DNA of 64,000 nucleotides from Paenibacillus sp. V4I7 (GTDB lineage: Bacteria > Bacillota > Bacilli > Paenibacillales > NBRC-103111), in contig NZ_JAUSZD010000002.1 of NCBI RefSeq assembly GCF_030817275.1, forward strand, positions 248,001 to 312,000, in the 5' to 3' direction. Shown here one piece after another: positions 28,501 to 34,912 of the stretch. The translations under genes and the position numbers were made by a program. A model generated the notes under the pieces. The model did not search any database. It saw nothing but the letters and a program-made list of their open reading frames with translations, and was not told the origin of the DNA. The first letter of the stretch is position 1; each line of letters begins with the position of its first letter.

Positions 28501-28864
28501 CCCGAGCGATGCTTGGTATCGTGATTCCCTTGCAGCGGCTGTAGGATCGGGAATTGTGAGCGGTTATGAAAATAACGCATTCCGTCCTGATGGAACCATT
28601 AGTCGGCAGGAGATGGCGCTTATGATCTATCGAGCCATACAATTCGCAGGCAGCAAAGATCAAGAGCCAGCCAACCAACAGCCCATATTTATGGATCAAG
28701 ACATAATTGCGGACTGGGCGCAAGAGGCAGTAAACCGATTGACTGGAATGAAGCTGATGGAAGGCGTTTCGAACGGCAGCTTTGCTCCTTCGGACGTTTC
28801 GACCCGTGCACAAAGTGCGGTTATGTTATCCAGAATGCTTCCTGTACTTTCTTTTACACGGTAG
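22502..28864 (+). CDS. SLH-anchored carbohydrate esterase plus pectate-lyase-like beta-helix protein
   Basis: A 2120-residue secreted protein. After the signal peptide (cut near LSAEA) come two jelly-roll repeats (about 38-190 and 210-380), an alpha/beta hydrolase of the acetyl-xylan/feruloyl esterase type (about 400-690; HGGGW oxyanion loop at H437, nucleophile S511 in GSSAG, D621, H654), a Big_2 Ig domain (707-790), a DNRLRE/CBM96-like domain (815-985), fibronectin III (993-1085), discoidin (1090-1215), a pectate-lyase-superfamily beta-helix (about 1265-1680, from VINVLDYGADP), a further domain and three SLH motifs (1935-2115). It would de-esterify and cut one polymer at the surface. ATG 22502 follows GAGGAG. 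Confidence 0.82.
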   Translation: MKYLLRSIEIRIVVCIMLLLSVISPMVEMETLSAEATDTQLFYDSFEYGNGVAVPTTSPSLWTQDGLNGSLVKTTTSGMHTGTYGIKIDATDSLSLHLSTVGYQHIQLSYWYKSSVTAGSVKVEYSANGGSTWFALDPINSAQGSFEQRTYTITAATYTPIDNLPDVRVRFSVDSTLTGNIYIDDVVVRGTAISAPDEPSTPQPEGPEIEFFSDNFDDPDNYGSAGSVTIPSQWVQEGAGGSVAKTSTSTSAPSLPNFVKIDANDALALPLNTTGYGNIKLSYFTRASSYISGSMIVEWSGNGGSSWSTLEEFKLAPGTSEQKNSESNKLKTWVLGGATNNNANLKIRFRVGDPMQANMYMDSVSIKGQAIPGIPPAVTPVPTPPPSTDPVPFPVPKGVTLYEDVEIGTAGSRPLYTSIAVPDTLPAAPLPVVVYIHGGGWNHGDRKQALANICGYVTKRGYIGVSLDYRLTPEAPFPAQIQDVKLAIRYLRANASQYHIDPDRIGVWGSSAGGHLASLLGTSGDLLTSDQVVLDNGNTVHVPDLEGSGGWQEYSDKVQAVADWFGPADFTTAFANNYSSVTALLGGNKAFTVPDQARLAMPGTYASPDDPPFWIRHGDADSTIPYTDSVTFANQLTAAGVPVVDFKVVPGQGHGFTGTASETANAEAWAFMDQHVKNRTVTEHILYKDGHTPSNPKDPNPPAPTGPNVSAVLDPSIFTMEVNGSKELTVSLTPNDAVTQTVTWITYDSSVATVSSSGLTSALVSAVGPGTTKIRANVTTSVNQQVYADSEITVVPQRPSGPGTVVENEIGSPLPTDDALIDSSKAGMNFNSATGTSAGLFSVSSGSTNKKYVYFKYDLSGLSDPDYKYIFQVAGKRGSSNTNVELSLYGIENTEWMETGLTWGNSPVNNLADAAFIGKFTVSTDKGSSPELYSVDVSDYVRSHLTQGKVAFVVGDPENTGISLNLYSKEANGTSNPRPRLVVKEVVDISNDNTPPSWLSASHLAVSNLGTDFINLYWPAAVDNTKVIEYRIYQNNTLLAAVNGSTSYNAVGLSPGAVYTFKVEAVDAAGNISTSPLTFSRTTLSAPLTPLTVIGVTASGSDGNIEINTIDSNSYTRWSSSGDGQWIMYDLDDIKRVGYVGIGFYKGDVRSTNFEIETSEDGTTWTQRFSGSSKGTTTTMQAFDIPDTDARYVRISGHGNSDGSTFTSITDVHVYPPFANGDTPVAHIPYVVPGPPPGAVPFTEPGMTNADGTNHPIHMPHVTSGRVINVLDYGADPADNAADDRSAIQAAINAAVEGGEVYLPNGTYNLNTAPDGTTNLLLKTGVNLRGESESGAVLKTALNKVKNSTVLKAANQHELVISNLTLTSTWAGAYTTDHTVNNPANGGPDSMIAISNYGEYPSYNITIDHVTVEKFTRMGIRIDNSHDVVVRNSTFRNATDVGPGGSGYGVAIQGMAKVNRLGYDNDTKWNLVENSSFEGPYLRHGALVQFVAHNNTIRNNQFTRTKLDAIDLHGELEYLNDIYGNLITDIITGGAVGLGNTGGTAPSNHSKSGPKNHIHDNIIRNSREGIVVTMGTPDTIIANNIIENTTNIDGASGINVLNGPGTMIRNNIIRNNTATNYWAILLEHDKGDEKANYIGEGDPLNVQILNNTITGNANGIHLQAGTNIVLRGNILENSGTNYLKAPGVTTVEEVEPPIGDEPSSNTDLSDLTLSTGTQESNADIGVTEIKTVGDKQVAFTFVNEKQIDKALQNTDSSLLAISVESGDAEQVNVKLSSKALQKMIDAKSIQTISVDTKLGTYLLPIQQIDIIQWAAQLNVYLENMQLEIIISRNDSAKQHAESSGFKVLAAIDFTIQVSMADGKMMDIDSFTHYVARAIKTEIPVMEGNLAAVRVSTDSSGSVSYEPVPFSVKGNEVIIYSRTNSTYLLLKNHLSFKDTQRHWAKDDIEKMANRRIVQGVSSEEFHPDVPVTRAEFAVLLTRFLGLEKTAGLSGKISFEDVPSDAWYRDSLAAAVGSGIVSGYENNAFRPDGTISRQEMALMIYRAIQFAGSKDQEPANQQPIFMDQDIIADWAQEAVNRLTGMKLMEGVSNGSFAPSDVSTRAQSAVMLSRMLPVLSFTR

Positions 28865-28933
28865 GGAGGTTGTGGTTGACGGTATTGGTGCGGATTTGAA
28901 TGAGAGTTGGCAAATGCTAGATAAATAAACGGT

Positions 28934-28970
28934 AAAGCCGACATCCTGTTATACGGAGGTCGGCTTTTTT
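28934..28970 (+). terminator. Intrinsic terminator after the esterase/lyase gene
   Basis: AAAGCCGACATCC (28934-28946) pairs with GGAGGTCGGCTTT (28955-28967) with one mismatch, then T-run. A-rich 5' flank suggests use by the convergent AraC gene too. Confidence 0.85.
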
Positions 28971-28988
28971 GGCTCTCTAGAGCCTGCA

Positions 28989-29891
28989 CTAATAGGAGAG
29001 CTGCCGATAAGCAGTGGGAGACATATTCGTCCAGCGTTTGAATTGTTTACTAAACTGAGATAAATCTCTGTAACCGAGCTGCTCGGATATTTGCTCGATG
29101 GTGAGTGTAGGATCCATGAGCAGCAGTTTCGCCTTTCGAAGTTTGATCATACTGACATACTGACGCGGAGAGATGCCGTATGCTTTGTGAAATACGCGAT
29201 TACAGTAAGTGGAGCTGTAACCCAATTGTTCAGCGAGCCGCTCAATCCGGAGCGGTTCCTGAACTTCCTTATTGTCCTCATCTGATTGCGCACACTCACG
29301 TTCAATATAGGCCGCAATTTGTTTAGCCAGCTCTGTGGTTGCAGTAAGAGAGGAGATGTGCTGCTCTTCTTGAAGCAGAAGCTCAATCAAAACGCCAAAC
29401 AAACGGAAAGAAGCCTGCAAGGTCAACAACTTCAGTTGTGTTCCTTCACTCTCCTTGGCAGCTAACCCAACATCCTGTATGACAGGGCGAAGTGCTTGCT
29501 CTAGTGTACTGCCGACTGGATATCGCACAAGGGTTAGCTGGTTTAACCGCTGGCGCAACCAAGGGTCGTCCACTTCGAAATGGATGCATACATATTCCAT
29601 CGTAGCTCCATCCAGTGCACCTAAGCTGCTATGGCGTTGGTTGGGCGTCAGCCATAACAGTTCCCCTTCAGTCTGTTGATAGTCTTTACCTTCTACACGC
29701 ATATGCTGACTGCCTTCGAGTACAACATTAATTTCATATTGGCTATGCTTATGTTCAGGGAAAGACCAATGAGCATTCACTTTTCTGCGATGTGCAGCAA
29801 AAACGCGAAACGAAACTTGCAAATCGGGAAGCATACTGCCGCTAATGCTATGTTCATGCCCAGAAGGCAATGCTGAACGGAATGGCTGCAT
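28989..29891 (-). CDS. AraC-family transcriptional regulator
   Basis: A 300-residue regulator with an N-terminal cupin (HWSFPEHKHSQYEINVVLEGSQHMRVEG) and a C-terminal double helix-turn-helix (LAEQLGYSSTYCNRVFHKAYG, then ISEQLGYRDLSQFSKQFKRW). AAGGAGAG lies nine bases before the ATG. It diverges from the GH52 xylosidase gene across 166 bases and is its most likely activator. It differs clearly from the AraC protein at 15.6 kb, so the island carries at least three separate regulators. Confidence 0.9.
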   Translation of the reverse strand: MQPFRSALPSGHEHSISGSMLPDLQVSFRVFAAHRRKVNAHWSFPEHKHSQYEINVVLEGSQHMRVEGKDYQQTEGELLWLTPNQRHSSLGALDGATMEYVCIHFEVDDPWLRQRLNQLTLVRYPVGSTLEQALRPVIQDVGLAAKESEGTQLKLLTLQASFRLFGVLIELLLQEEQHISSLTATTELAKQIAAYIERECAQSDEDNKEVQEPLRIERLAEQLGYSSTYCNRVFHKAYGISPRQYVSMIKLRKAKLLLMDPTLTIEQISEQLGYRDLSQFSKQFKRWTNMSPTAYRQLSY

Positions 29892-30057
29892 CTGGAAATT
29901 CTCTCCTTCATGGTAACAGCGAATTGCTCTTTATTGTACCATATGATGCCTTGGAATGAGGTGTTTTTTGCACAAATGAAAGAAAGTTTTGCCCATGGGA
30001 TAAAGATTTAACTGAATGTATGATTAGGGCATATGAAGTTTGAAGGGAGCGTCATTT

Positions 30058-32190
30058 ATGCCGAAAAATCTATTTTTTAATGCCCATCATTCACCTATGG
30101 GAGCGTTCGCAAGTTTCACACTTGGATTCCCAGGGAAAAAAGGGGGCTTCGACCTCGAACAAGGCCGTCCGCCTGAACAAAACATCTATATAGGTTTGGA
30201 AACCAATCAGGGAGGTACTTACGAGGCTCTACCTTTTTTTGAATATAGTGCGGATGGCGAAACTGAAAGTCAACGTTATGACATTGAGAATCCCGACCCG
30301 AATCCGAATAAGCCTAAAATTGTATTTCCTTTCGCACAAAGTGGGATCACCAGACAATTTGAAGTGGGGACAGATACGTGGTCAGCGGGAGATCTGGCTT
30401 TTCGACTATACTCTCAAGCACAATCTATACCGGATCCTACTGCTAGTTCCGAAGAGGAGCTGCGTCTTGCCTTAGTTCCGGCTGTGCTGGCTGAGATTAC
30501 TGTGGACAATACGAAAGGAACCTCTTCCAGAAGAATGTTCTTTGGTTATCAAGGGACAGATCCATACAGCTCGATGCGCCGACTAGACGATACGATGGAT
30601 CAGGTGGCTGGCATTGGGCAAGGTCGGATTACCGCAATCGTTTCTAAGGATCCTGATGTGCGCTCGGCACTGCATTTTAGTATCGAGGACATTTTGACTG
30701 TATATCCCATCGAAAATTTGACTTTCGGTCTGGGGGCCGTAGGCGCACTTTTTGCCGACACAGCTGCTGGCGAGAAACGGACTTATCGCTTCGCGATATG
30801 TTTCCACCGTTCTGGCATTGTGACAGCCGGTCATGATGCTTCGTATATGTATGCACGTTTATTTAAGGACATTGAAGCGGTAGGACGCTTTGCATTAGAT
30901 CACTTCGATGAGCTAGCTGCACGAGCGGATCAAAGTAATGATCGCATCGGGGCATCCAAACTTTCAAATGACCAGAAGTTCATGCTATCGCATGCGATTC
31001 GCAGCTATTATGGCAGCTCGCAGCTGCTGGATATGGACGGTGAGCCGTTCTGGGTCGTGAACGAAGGGGAATACCGCATGATGAACACCTTTGATCTCAC
31101 CGTTGACCAATTATTTTATGAGCTTGAATTGAATCCGTGGACTGTAAAAAATGAACTGGATATGTTCGTTAAGCGCTACAGCTATGAAGATAGAGTACGA
31201 TTCCCTGGAGATTCTACAGAATATCCGGGTGGCATTAGTTTTACACATGATATGGGTGTTGCCAATACCCTCTCAAGACCCAATTATTCTTCGTATGAGC
31301 TGTACGGACTGCAAGGCTGTTTCTCACATATGACCCATGAACAGCTTGTGAATTGGGTTTTATGCGCAGCTACTTATGCAGAACAGACCGGTGACCAACT
31401 ATGGTTGGAGCAAAATATAGCTATTCTCGAACAATGCCTTCAAAGCATGTTGAATAGGGATAACCCTGATCCTAGTCTGCGTAACGGCATCATGGCGCTG
31501 GATAGCACGCGTACGATGGGGGGAGCGGAGATTACCACGTATGATAGTTTGGACGTATCCTTGGGGCAAGCTCGTAACAACATTTATTTGGCTGGTAAGT
31601 GTTGGGCGTCTTACTTGGCTATGGAGCGTATTTTCAACCGTTATGGCCGTGATAAAATCGCGCGAATTGCCGGAGACCAAGCGCTGAAGTGCGCAACCAC
31701 GCTTGTTGGTTATGTGACCGAGGATGGGTACATTCCGGCTGTTGTTGGTGAAGGTAATGATTCTCGCATCATCCCGGCTATTGAAGGTCTTGTCTTCCCT
31801 TACTTTACTGGCTGTAAAGAAGCACTCGATGAAAATGGCCGCTATGGCTTTTACATTCAAGCGCTGAAGAAGCATCTCACAACGGTGCTCGTAGCTGATG
31901 TGTGCTTGTTCCCTGATGGCGGTTGGAAACTTTCATCCACAAGCAACAACTCATGGCTGAGTAAAATATATTTGTGTCAGTTTGTAGCACGGCAAATTCT
32001 GGGGCTTCCCTGGGAAGCGCAAGGAACTGCAGCTGATGCTGCGCATGTCACCTGGCTCACGCATCCGCAGTTGTCGTTTTGGAGCTGGAGTGATCAAATC
32101 ATATCCGGGGAAATTCAAGGAAGTAAATATTACCCACGCGGTGTAACTAGTATCCTCTGGCTGTTAGAGGATAATTATCAGGCAGTCTAG
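30058..32190 (+). CDS. xynB: Glycoside hydrolase family 52 beta-xylosidase
   Basis: A 711-residue cytoplasmic enzyme strongly resembling GH52 beta-xylosidases of Geobacillus. Near-identical blocks are NLFFNAHHSPMGAFASF at the N-terminus, DIENPDPNP, GGISFTHDMGVAN and SKIYLCQF. By position, E336 in VNEGEYRMMN and D496 in TTYDSLD correspond to the reported nucleophile (E335) and acid/base (D495) of the Geobacillus enzyme. It releases xylose from the non-reducing end of xylo-oligosaccharides with retention. No signal peptide, so it works on imported oligomers. ATG 30058 follows GAAGGGAG. The divergent AraC gene is the probable regulator. Confidence 0.93.
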   Translation: MPKNLFFNAHHSPMGAFASFTLGFPGKKGGFDLEQGRPPEQNIYIGLETNQGGTYEALPFFEYSADGETESQRYDIENPDPNPNKPKIVFPFAQSGITRQFEVGTDTWSAGDLAFRLYSQAQSIPDPTASSEEELRLALVPAVLAEITVDNTKGTSSRRMFFGYQGTDPYSSMRRLDDTMDQVAGIGQGRITAIVSKDPDVRSALHFSIEDILTVYPIENLTFGLGAVGALFADTAAGEKRTYRFAICFHRSGIVTAGHDASYMYARLFKDIEAVGRFALDHFDELAARADQSNDRIGASKLSNDQKFMLSHAIRSYYGSSQLLDMDGEPFWVVNEGEYRMMNTFDLTVDQLFYELELNPWTVKNELDMFVKRYSYEDRVRFPGDSTEYPGGISFTHDMGVANTLSRPNYSSYELYGLQGCFSHMTHEQLVNWVLCAATYAEQTGDQLWLEQNIAILEQCLQSMLNRDNPDPSLRNGIMALDSTRTMGGAEITTYDSLDVSLGQARNNIYLAGKCWASYLAMERIFNRYGRDKIARIAGDQALKCATTLVGYVTEDGYIPAVVGEGNDSRIIPAIEGLVFPYFTGCKEALDENGRYGFYIQALKKHLTTVLVADVCLFPDGGWKLSSTSNNSWLSKIYLCQFVARQILGLPWEAQGTAADAAHVTWLTHPQLSFWSWSDQIISGEIQGSKYYPRGVTSILWLLEDNYQAV

Positions 32191-32229
32191 AAAATTGGGA
32201 AGCAGAAGGAAGTGCAGGAACAGAGGAAT

Positions 32230-32285
32230 AGAAGAGCAGAAGAGCAGAAGAACAGAAGAACCGAAGAACCGAAGAACCCAAGACC
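32230..32285 (+). repeat. 8-bp tandem repeat (AGAAGAGC/CGAAGAAC), seven units
   Basis: Seven consecutive degenerate 8-mers read AGAAGAGC twice, AGAAGAAC twice, CGAAGAAC twice and CCAAGACC. The copies drift in order, as in slippage-made arrays. It follows the GH52 stop codon and encodes no recognisable product. Confidence 0.8.
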
Positions 32286-32306
32286 AAGAGATTAAACCTC
32301 TTGGTC
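32282..32306. other. Hairpin after GH52, possible weak terminator
   Basis: GACCAAGAG (32282-32290) pairs perfectly with CTCTTGGTC (32298-32306). No T-run follows, so it is a 3'-end stabiliser or a Rho-assisted stop at best. Confidence 0.5.
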
Positions 32307-32384
32307 ACTAGGAGTTTAGGAGTCTATAAGAATAAGAATCTCCATTTGGATCAATACTTCCCTTCTTACAAGTAAATAGGTATG

Positions 32385-32570
32385 ATTGTTGTAGTAAATA
32401 CAACAATAACCCCCTTCAGAAGGATAGATGGTGAAGATGTTGTACACCATACAACAATTTCCATTAAATAGAGTCAAATAAGCCCCAATTAAGCAAATAT
32501 GTTGCACTTTCTACAACTCTGGATCGCTTTAAACACGAAAGTGAAGAAAATTGTTGTACGTTTTGCAACA
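32385..32570. repeat. Four-copy inverted repeat TGTTGTA-N5-TACAACA
   Basis: Four copies with a constant 5-base spacer lie at 32386-32406 (extended to ATTGTTGTA/TACAACAAT), 32438-32456 (perfect), 32500-32518 (TGTTGCA/TACAACT) and 32552-32570 (TGTTGTA/TGCAACA). Centres are 51, 62 and 52 bp apart. They fill the 470-bp gap between the 3' ends of two convergent genes, so they cannot be ordinary operators for a neighbouring start. Nothing else recognisable lies in this stretch. Confidence 0.75.
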
Positions 32571-32610
32571 TGATGGGTTCTATTCACATCTACAAAAACA
32601 ATAAACAATA

Positions 32611-32650
32611 AGCGAGCCAAACGTTTGTAGTATCAAACGTTTGGCTCGCT
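32611..32650 (-). terminator. Strong intrinsic terminator of the acidic-protein gene
   Basis: A perfect 17-bp stem (32611-32627 with 32634-32650) with a six-base loop. On the minus strand a T-rich tract follows, so it ends the gene at 32665-32970. Confidence 0.9.
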
Positions 32651-32664
32651 CAATTTTATACGAT

Positions 32665-32970
32665 TTATTCTTGATTCGTCGGTTCGTTCCGATAATCGTC
32701 TTCGCCTGGATAGTCCCGCTTAATACCTTCATGCAGCTCCCGATTTTCGTAAGAGAATTGGTTAGGCGGACGTTGATCTTCTCGCCATGGTTTACTTTTT
32801 CCGAGTGATTCTGTGTTTAGGCTTGTGCCATAAGGACCCTCGGGAAATTCTTCGGGAATTAAGTCATTGCGCTGGGACTCGACTGTCTCCAAATCGGTGA
32901 AAGCGTCTCGGTACTCAGGAATAAAGCCTTTAGCGTGACTATACTTGTCGTTAGGGAACTTATCACTCAT
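32665..32970 (-). CDS. Small acidic conserved protein (cytosolic, Paenibacillus type)
   Basis: A 101-residue hydrophilic protein with ESQRNDLIPEEFPEGPYG near the middle and FSYENRELHEGIKRDYPG near the end. Similar short proteins are widespread in Paenibacillus and some Bacillus, annotated only as cytosolic protein. Probably unstructured in part, given the Pro, Glu and Asp content. AAGGAGG precedes the ATG. Function unknown. Confidence 0.75.
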   Translation of the reverse strand: MSDKFPNDKYSHAKGFIPEYRDAFTDLETVESQRNDLIPEEFPEGPYGTSLNTESLGKSKPWREDQRPPNQFSYENRELHEGIKRDYPGEDDYRNEPTNQE

Positions 32971-33026
32971 GGATAAAGCCTCCTTATAAGGTTGCTATGC
33001 TTTTTCCAGTGTCCCCCGCAGACAGC

Positions 33027-33320
33027 TTAAATATCCGTAAAATGAATGGAACCTATAATTTGCGACAAGAATTCATTAAGTTCTAGCGCTTGTTCCTCAT
33101 TCAGTTTATACACATGTTCCAAATATCCTTCTTCAGCCAGATCATCTGGACCAATAACAGCGCTGCGTCCGGATTGCAAATCAATAACAAGCTTTTTGCC
33201 GAAATAACGGGATGTAGTCATAATTGCGAGATCAAATCGGTGCAGTGCGTTGCCAACGAAACAAACGAAACGCGTTGTTGTTTCTTCCTGATGGTCGTAT
33301 AAAAAGTCATAATCAGACAT
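33027..33320 (-). CDS. DUF3055/SAV0927-family protein
   Basis: A 97-residue protein with FLYDHQEETTTRFVCFVG, RFDLAIMTTSRYFGKKLVIDLQ and AVIGPDDLAEEGYLEHV, the pattern of the Bacillales DUF3055 family. The start is ATG 33320 behind GGAGGG; an upstream GTG in the same frame would add 29 residues of unlikely sequence. It shares direction with the acidic-protein gene 56 bases downstream. Function unknown. Confidence 0.78.
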   Translation of the reverse strand: MSDYDFLYDHQEETTTRFVCFVGNALHRFDLAIMTTSRYFGKKLVIDLQSGRSAVIGPDDLAEEGYLEHVYKLNEEQALELNEFLSQIIGSIHFTDI

Positions 33321-33390
33321 GAGGGCCCTCCATTCTCTTTCTAGTATGCAACTCATTATAACCGAAAAATGCTCGTCAACAAAACATATC

Positions 33391-33419
33391 TTGCGCCCAT
33401 CTGACAAACATGGTATGAT
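33391..33419 (+). promoter_or_regulatory. Sigma-A type promoter before the HRDC gene
   Basis: TTGCGC (33391-33396) and TATGAT (33414-33419) are 17 bases apart. Transcription would begin near 33426. Confidence 0.6.
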
Positions 33420-33438
33420 TTGGATATTAGAAAAAGGG

Positions 33439-33477
33439 AAGCACCTTTTCAGCTAACAAGCTGAAGAGGTGCTTTTT
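33439..33477 (+). terminator. Terminator-like hairpin inside the HRDC gene leader
   Basis: A 16-bp stem (33439-33454 with 33459-33474; one G-U pair) closes an AACA loop and ends in TTTTTCGTTTTT. It begins only about 13 bases after the predicted transcription start and lies before the HRDC gene. The gene on the other side diverges, so the hairpin does not end an upstream gene. Confidence 0.8.
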
Positions 33478-33520
33478 CGTTTTTCTGAACCATTTTTAGT
33501 TATCGTTTGGAGGAGAAGGT

Positions 33521-34534
33521 ATGAACATTGTATTTCTGAACACTTTGGAGAAAGAAGCGGGGGATCATCGCGTTACATCAGCCCAAGTATCGATTGGGGA
33601 AGAACAAGGCATTTGGAATGTCTATTGGAATGAGCCTGATAGCGCTGGAAAAATTCAGCAAGATCAGTGGTATCAAGGGGTGAGCTGGGATGAGATGCTG
33701 AGTGCTTTCCGTCAGGGACTGCGGGATAAAGTACGTTCCGGTTACCGTCCGCTTGTTAGTACGGATTTGGAATCAGCGCAGGGACTGTCAGGCAAAGCCA
33801 GAATGACACAGATGCTGACTTACTACTGCGAAGAAAATCCAAGTGAGGAAGTGTACGAAACGCTCCGCGCGTGGAGGCGTGAACAAGCTGCTCGTGAGGG
33901 GAAAGCACCGTATATTCTCGCCACGAACCGTGTGCTTCGCATGATCTCCGTCTTTCTACCCCAGAGCAAGGAAGAGCTGCAGCAAATTCCTGGCTTCGGT
34001 GAGCAGAAGACGACCATGTACGCGGCAGATGTGCTCAATCTCACAACTGAGTATACACGTTCGAATGGCTTTCCTTTAGATTGGGTAGCTAAAAGCGTAG
34101 ATACAGTAAAGTTTGAGGCTTGGCTCCACGCACAGAAGGAACAAAAGCTGCGTACAGAGCTTGACCGTGAAGTTAGCAAGCGCAAGCTTCTTGAGATTGT
34201 TGCTGGCGGAGGAAGCTTGGCGGATTTGCAAGCAGTGCTAACTATGCCGCGCAGGGAACTGCTGCTTTGGGTCGAGGATTTGGAGCGAGAGGGATACGAT
34301 ATGGATCCGCTTGTGGAAGCGGAGCTTGCTTCGATCCTGGAAGAAGAACAGATCAAAGCCTGGAATGCCTTCGAATCGGAAGGTGACCGTTACCTGAAGC
34401 CGGTGCTGCAGCGCATCATCGGCACGGAGGAGCTCAAAGGCAAAGAACTTGACCGTGCCTATGAGTGGCTGCGCTTGCTTCGTTTGCGCTTCCGCAGGGA
34501 GAAGGAAAGGTTTGCTTCTCAAGCTGCAAGCTAG
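33521..34534 (+). CDS. HRDC-domain protein
   Basis: A 337-residue cytoplasmic protein. Residues about 105-180 form an HRDC domain (YETLRAWRREQAAREGKAPYILATNRVLRMI, given as its start YETLRAWRREQA and end ATNRVLRMI) with a helix-hairpin element IPGFGEQK. This nucleic-acid-binding domain is usually found in RecQ helicases and RNase D, but neither catalytic module is present. The C-terminal half is helical with possible winged-helix-like segments. Similar stand-alone proteins occur in Paenibacillus. GGAGGAGAAGG precedes the ATG. A role in DNA or RNA handling is inference. Confidence 0.75.
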   Translation: MNIVFLNTLEKEAGDHRVTSAQVSIGEEQGIWNVYWNEPDSAGKIQQDQWYQGVSWDEMLSAFRQGLRDKVRSGYRPLVSTDLESAQGLSGKARMTQMLTYYCEENPSEEVYETLRAWRREQAAREGKAPYILATNRVLRMISVFLPQSKEELQQIPGFGEQKTTMYAADVLNLTTEYTRSNGFPLDWVAKSVDTVKFEAWLHAQKEQKLRTELDREVSKRKLLEIVAGGGSLADLQAVLTMPRRELLLWVEDLEREGYDMDPLVEAELASILEEEQIKAWNAFESEGDRYLKPVLQRIIGTEELKGKELDRAYEWLRLLRLRFRREKERFASQAAS

Positions 34535-34599
34535 CTAGTATTGACATTGATTAGGATTATATGATTAAATGGTCAATAATCTAAATATCAATTAAAGCG

Positions 34600-34882
34600 A
34601 TGACGAACATGGGCTATGCCCGAAGTAGGAGTAATGCCGCTGCTGCAGAGAGTCGGTGTAGGGTGCAAACCGATGCAAGTATGGCTCCGAATTACAGTTC
34701 TGAGTTGGTTAAGGGAACATGCTCGTCAGGGCATCAGTAGCTTTTACCCGGCATTCATTTGTCGTTATGTATCTAAGTGAAAGAGAATTTTGCGATTGAG
34801 ACCGCGAACCCTTCTCTTTAATTAGGGTGGTACCGCGAGACAACCTTCTCGTCCCTTTGTGGACGTGCAGGTTGTCTTTTTT
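34600..34882 (+). ncRNA. T-box leader of tyrS
   Basis: The T-box sequence AGGGTGGTACCGCG is at 34824-34837. A terminator follows: GACAACC (34839-34845) pairs with GGTTGTC (34870-34876), with an inner CGTCC/GGACG stem and six T. In stem I, GAATTACAG contains a Tyr codon TAC at 34693-34695, the likely specifier. Uncharged tRNA-Tyr would favour the antiterminator and read-through. TTGACA at 34541-34546 with TTAAAT 18 bases later may be the promoter. Confidence 0.92.
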
Positions 34883-34912
34883 GTATTTATCATGATGAGG
34901 AGGATTAATACG

